A stretch of 17,275 nucleotides of DNA, taken from assembly GCA_937898535.1 (NCBI GenBank), contig CALDKP010000062.1, positions 1 through 17,275 on the forward strand, in the 5' to 3' direction. The DNA is from an uncultured Sphingomonadales bacterium (lineage in GTDB: Bacteria > Pseudomonadota > Alphaproteobacteria > Sphingomonadales > Sphingomonadaceae). Each line of letters begins with the position of its first letter. Within the stretch, counting starts at the first letter, position 1. Of this stretch, positions 14,735 through 17,275 are shown piece after piece. The position numbers were made by a program, and so were the translations under genes. A model generated the notes under the pieces. That model worked only from the letters and a program-made list of their open reading frames with translations, did not search any database and was not told where the DNA came from.

Positions 14735-16870
14735 TTAGTCGTCATTGTCATTTTCCTGTTCTCCATTTTTTCGGGATTGAAATTCCATATCGCGCAAGTC
14801 GAAATCCCGATCTTCGTGCGCTAGGCTATTGTGTTGATCCAGTGTTTTCATCACCTGATCAAACTCAACATTGTCGGCATTTGTCAGCCGTTCGTCGTTC
14901 TTTCCTTCGACGTCCGATTTGCGGCTCTGTGCATCGAGCACGGCCTTATACGCCTGTGCCAGTGCCAGATTTGCGCGGGCTTCGTTATTCTTGGCCTTCG
15001 CACTCAAATCGGCAATCGTTGCCTGTGCTTGGGCCTGCGCAAGCTCTTGCTGCATCTGCTGCATTTGCTGGTTAGCTGCCTGCATCTGCTGCATTTCCGG
15101 CGTCATTTCATCTTCCGGAACCATGCCCGGAGGCAGTTGCATCTTGAAGCGCCGTGCGAATTCGCCGGACTTCGGCCAATCCTGTGCTTCCGCGATAAGA
15201 TCCATGACGCTCGCGGCCGTCTGCGGTGCAGCGTTGACAAAGGCCATCATCTGCTCGTTCGCAAGCGCACGCTTGGTTTCGGTGGCCGGGCCAACGGAGA
15301 CAGTTACCCCATATTTGCCCATCGTCACATCGGAATTCGGATCGCTCGGATCGTTGATTTTTTGCAGGAGCATCTTGTCATCACGCCCAATAATCGTGAC
15401 GATCCGCTGTGTGTCATAGATATACGGGATAAGCTCGTTGATGTTTTCCGCGCAGCGCGTATCCGCGATTTTTGACCTGTCGGTATAGATGAATGTTCCC
15501 ACGTCGGAAACCATCTGCCGCTGCTGGATTGCAACCTTGGAAACTTCGTTCGACGGCATGCCCAAGGCTGCTTCATGGATATTCGAGATATCCTTGAGAT
15601 CCTGGGTCGCCATACCTGCTTCGTTCACGAGCGCCGCGTCAATCCCCGGTGGCGGGATATGGACAGGCGGATTTTCCCCATCGTTGTAATAAAGGAAAGG
15701 ATCGTCGCTAGACGGTGCCCGCCGCCATTTTGGCTCGTGCCCCTTGATCGCGTCCGGCGTCGTCAGCCATTTGTTGCGGGGAGCCGCCACAAGCTGTTCC
15801 GCGACGGTCGAGCGCCAATAATTGTGCAGGCGTTGCGGATCCTTGAGGAACCGGATCAGTCCCCAACGGTGGATTTTCTCGCCATCATTCAGTTCCCATC
15901 CTGGGACACGATAAACCGGCAGAGACGAAATCGGGTAATCATATGGCCCTTCGAGAATGGCATTGCCGGAACAAACGTATAGCCGGGCAAATCGCTTGGG
16001 CACCTCACGGGTATAGAGAGATCCGTCAGCGCGCGTTTCCACGAAAGGCGCATACTCATATTCCTCCATGTCGGTGACGTCATGCACCGTGCCGTCCTGA
16101 TAGAGCGCAAGCACTTTCGTGCCTTCTGTCACCATGCGCCAATAGGACACAATCCGAACGGTATCTTCCGAGATCCAGAAGCCGCTTTGGTTCCAGCGCT
16201 TTTCATTCAGGAACGAAACTTCTGCGGCCCAAGGCCAGCGTTTCTTGAATTCTTGCTGCGGGATATCGTCGCCCACAAAGGCCCATTGGCAATCCCGACC
16301 GGACGGCTCGATACCGAGCGGATCAAACACGGCTGAATAAGGATCCGTGATCGCCGCCAGCTTGATTTCTTGCTCAAAAACGTCATCGCTCGTGTAGTCT
16401 ATCGAGAGCGTATAGGCGCCTTCGCCGCCCACAACCTGATACTTGCTGGCTTCATCGCGGGCGAAATCAGCGTGCGAATTCTTGAAGATCGATCGAATGA
16501 GCCCTTCGCGGATCTCTGCGATTTCCTTGGTGCCTGCCTTGTCCGGATAGACGCGAATTTCTGTCTCGTTCATGAGGCGGTTGCCGAGAATTTGGGCAAC
16601 GAACGCAATCAGGCGGTTGAATGTCAGGACCGGCTTGCGGAGATCCTTGCGGCGTTGTTCAACGACGGGATCCCACTGGTTGCCTACGGCAAATTTCGCG
16701 TCATCCTTGCCTGCCAGGATATTGTGCTCATTAAAGCCGTAGCCCCATTCATATTTGGCGCGCATATCATCGAGAAAAGCATCTTCGCTGTCGAAGCCTG
16801 CCAATTTTCTCTTACGATTACGCGGAATTTCGCGGTCCTCGATTGCGATATTGTCCCGAATGCCCGCCAT
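14735..16870 (-). CDS. Portal protein, P22 gp1-like
   Basis: The 711-residue protein follows the terminase after 18 bases with AGGAG upstream. Residues about 60-115 (containing FAVGNQWDPVVEQRRKDLRK and LTFNRLIAFVAQILGNRLMN) are the conserved P22-type portal entry, followed by EIREGLIRSIFKNSHADFAR and then EGAYTLSIDY. A stem/clip region lies around 230-330. The C-terminal 120 residues form a long helix, Gln-rich at 593-617 (MQQMQAANQQMQQMQQELAQ), like the helical barrel of the P22 portal, and end in an acidic tail. P22 gp1 has 725 residues, so length fits. The dodecameric ring is where DNA enters the head and where the tail adaptor binds. Confidence 0.88.
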   Translation of the reverse strand: MAGIRDNIAIEDREIPRNRKRKLAGFDSEDAFLDDMRAKYEWGYGFNEHNILAGKDDAKFAVGNQWDPVVEQRRKDLRKPVLTFNRLIAFVAQILGNRLMNETEIRVYPDKAGTKEIAEIREGLIRSIFKNSHADFARDEASKYQVVGGEGAYTLSIDYTSDDVFEQEIKLAAITDPYSAVFDPLGIEPSGRDCQWAFVGDDIPQQEFKKRWPWAAEVSFLNEKRWNQSGFWISEDTVRIVSYWRMVTEGTKVLALYQDGTVHDVTDMEEYEYAPFVETRADGSLYTREVPKRFARLYVCSGNAILEGPYDYPISSLPVYRVPGWELNDGEKIHRWGLIRFLKDPQRLHNYWRSTVAEQLVAAPRNKWLTTPDAIKGHEPKWRRAPSSDDPFLYYNDGENPPVHIPPPGIDAALVNEAGMATQDLKDISNIHEAALGMPSNEVSKVAIQQRQMVSDVGTFIYTDRSKIADTRCAENINELIPYIYDTQRIVTIIGRDDKMLLQKINDPSDPNSDVTMGKYGVTVSVGPATETKRALANEQMMAFVNAAPQTAASVMDLIAEAQDWPKSGEFARRFKMQLPPGMVPEDEMTPEMQQMQAANQQMQQMQQELAQAQAQATIADLSAKAKNNEARANLALAQAYKAVLDAQSRKSDVEGKNDERLTNADNVEFDQVMKTLDQHNSLAHEDRDFDLRDMEFQSRKNGEQENDNDD

Positions 16871-16888
16871 GCCCCAAAACTCCTGTAA

Positions 16889-17224
16889 TCAGCCCATCCA
16901 GCCCGTGCTGCCGCTGTATTCCCAAAATCCGTCATTGTCCCCAATGCCGGGCGCGTTCACGCGTGTTAGCATTTCTCCCTCTACTTCGCCAGAGGCGAAA
17001 TTTTTGGGCTTTTCGGGCTTTTTCCAGCTATCAAACCATTCACGGGTTGCAAAAGTCAGCACGCAAGCATCTGAAAGATCAGAGGAACGCAATCCACGGG
17101 CCTTCATTTCGGTTTTGCTCTCAAGCAGCCAATCATTATTCGCCCGGAATTTTTCCTTGGGACCGCTGATATCCGATGCAAGATCGTCATCGTCGGGAAT
17201 TGCGCCGCCTTCAATGAGCCACTG
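16889..17224 (-). CDS. terL: Large terminase subunit, C-terminal 111 residues (cut by window end)
   Basis: The reading is open from the adapter junction at 17224 to the TGA at 16889. It contains DDDDLASDISGPKEKF, then WLLESKTEMKARGLRSSDLS and DACVLTFATREWF. This is the usual end of the nuclease domain of phage large terminases, where ESKxxMKxRGxxSxDxADAxxLTFA carries the last acidic residue of the RNase-H-like site. The ATPase domain and most of the nuclease lie beyond the contig end. An ATG at 17107 is internal and not a start. The gene lies directly before the portal, as in P22. The enzyme cuts and pumps DNA through the portal. Confidence 0.85.
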   Translation of the reverse strand, partial: QWLIEGGAIPDDDDLASDISGPKEKFRANNDWLLESKTEMKARGLRSSDLSDACVLTFATREWFDSWKKPEKPKNFASGEVEGEMLTRVNAPGIGDNDGFWEYSGSTGWMG

Positions 17225-17275
17225 AGATCGGAAGAGCGTCGTGTAGGGAAAGAGTGTCTTCGCCTGTGTAGATCT
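17225..17275. other. Illumina adapter sequence (non-biological contig end)
   Basis: Bases 17225-17257 begin AGATCGGAAGAGCGTCGTGT and continue to AGAGTGT, the read-through form of the TruSeq universal adapter. Bases 17258-17265 (CTTCGCCT) fit an 8-base i5 index (reverse complement AGGCGAAG, listed as D505 as I recall). Bases 17266-17275 (GTGTAGATCT) are the next constant part. This should be trimmed. The identification is from memory but the match is complete over the constant parts. Confidence 0.97.

Noticed and set aside
14831..15475. Plus-strand open frame of 214 residues, with others at 14416-15075 and 16370-16888
   Set aside because: They are antisense shadows of the portal and scaffold genes, rich in Cys, Leu, His and Arg, with no start signals.
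1..17275. CRISPR arrays, tRNA genes, transposons, integrase or att sites
   Set aside because: No regularly spaced direct repeats, no tRNA cloverleaf pattern, and no transposase or recombinase signature was found on reading both strands; short tRNA-like or att-like sequences could still be missed by eye.

Overview
The window is mostly the virion module of a short-tailed, P22-like bacteriophage, all on the minus strand. Read from the right end leftwards it encodes the large terminase C-terminus, portal, scaffold, P22-type coat protein, a small beta-rich protein, a beta-helix protein, a small conserved linker protein, a gp4-like head-tail adaptor, a gp10-like tail hub in two separate genes, two proteins with lectin-like folds, a GNAT-like protein and three proteins at the positions of the P22 ejection proteins. 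Gene order follows P22 (genes 2-1-8-5-4-10-14-7-20-16), with extra genes between coat and adaptor and around the hub. Genes are tightly packed with TAATG, ATGA and TAAATG couplings, which suggests a late operon. The host cannot be fixed from sequence. The mid-to-high G+C and the resemblance of several proteins to phages of alphaproteobacteria are only weak pointers.

The left 1.9 kb is different. On the plus strand there is a recombination pair: an intact ERF-family single-strand annealing protein (680-1318) and a YqaJ/lambda-type exonuclease (from 1315), overlapping by ATGA. The exonuclease is broken near 1692. The last ejection-type gene, coming from the other side, is broken near 1875. The roughly 180 bases between the two breaks are foreign: they start with a piece that reads as an NAD-binding segment of a Gfo/Idh/MocA oxidoreductase. 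Left of ERF, bases 145-672 encode on the minus strand a piece of a bacterial protein with cadherin-like and putative-Ig domains, and bases 1-120 have a clearly lower G+C than what follows.

The last 51 bases (17225-17275) are not biological. They match the Illumina TruSeq adapter, an 8-base i5 index and the start of the next adapter segment from memory. With the two foreign inserts, this makes it likely that the left end is a chimeric assembly or amplification product, so the neighbourhood of the recombinase and late modules should not be trusted.

I do not see a clearly new defence or mobile system. The most interesting biological signals are a perfect 13-bp inverted repeat that places the coat-protein ribosome-binding site in a loop and part of its start codon in the stem; a hub protein apparently split into two genes by a lectin-like gene; a beta-helix spike-like protein encoded among the head genes; and an S74-type self-cleaving chaperone motif on a small ejection-locus protein. 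No tRNA, rRNA, CRISPR array, transposase or integrase was seen.
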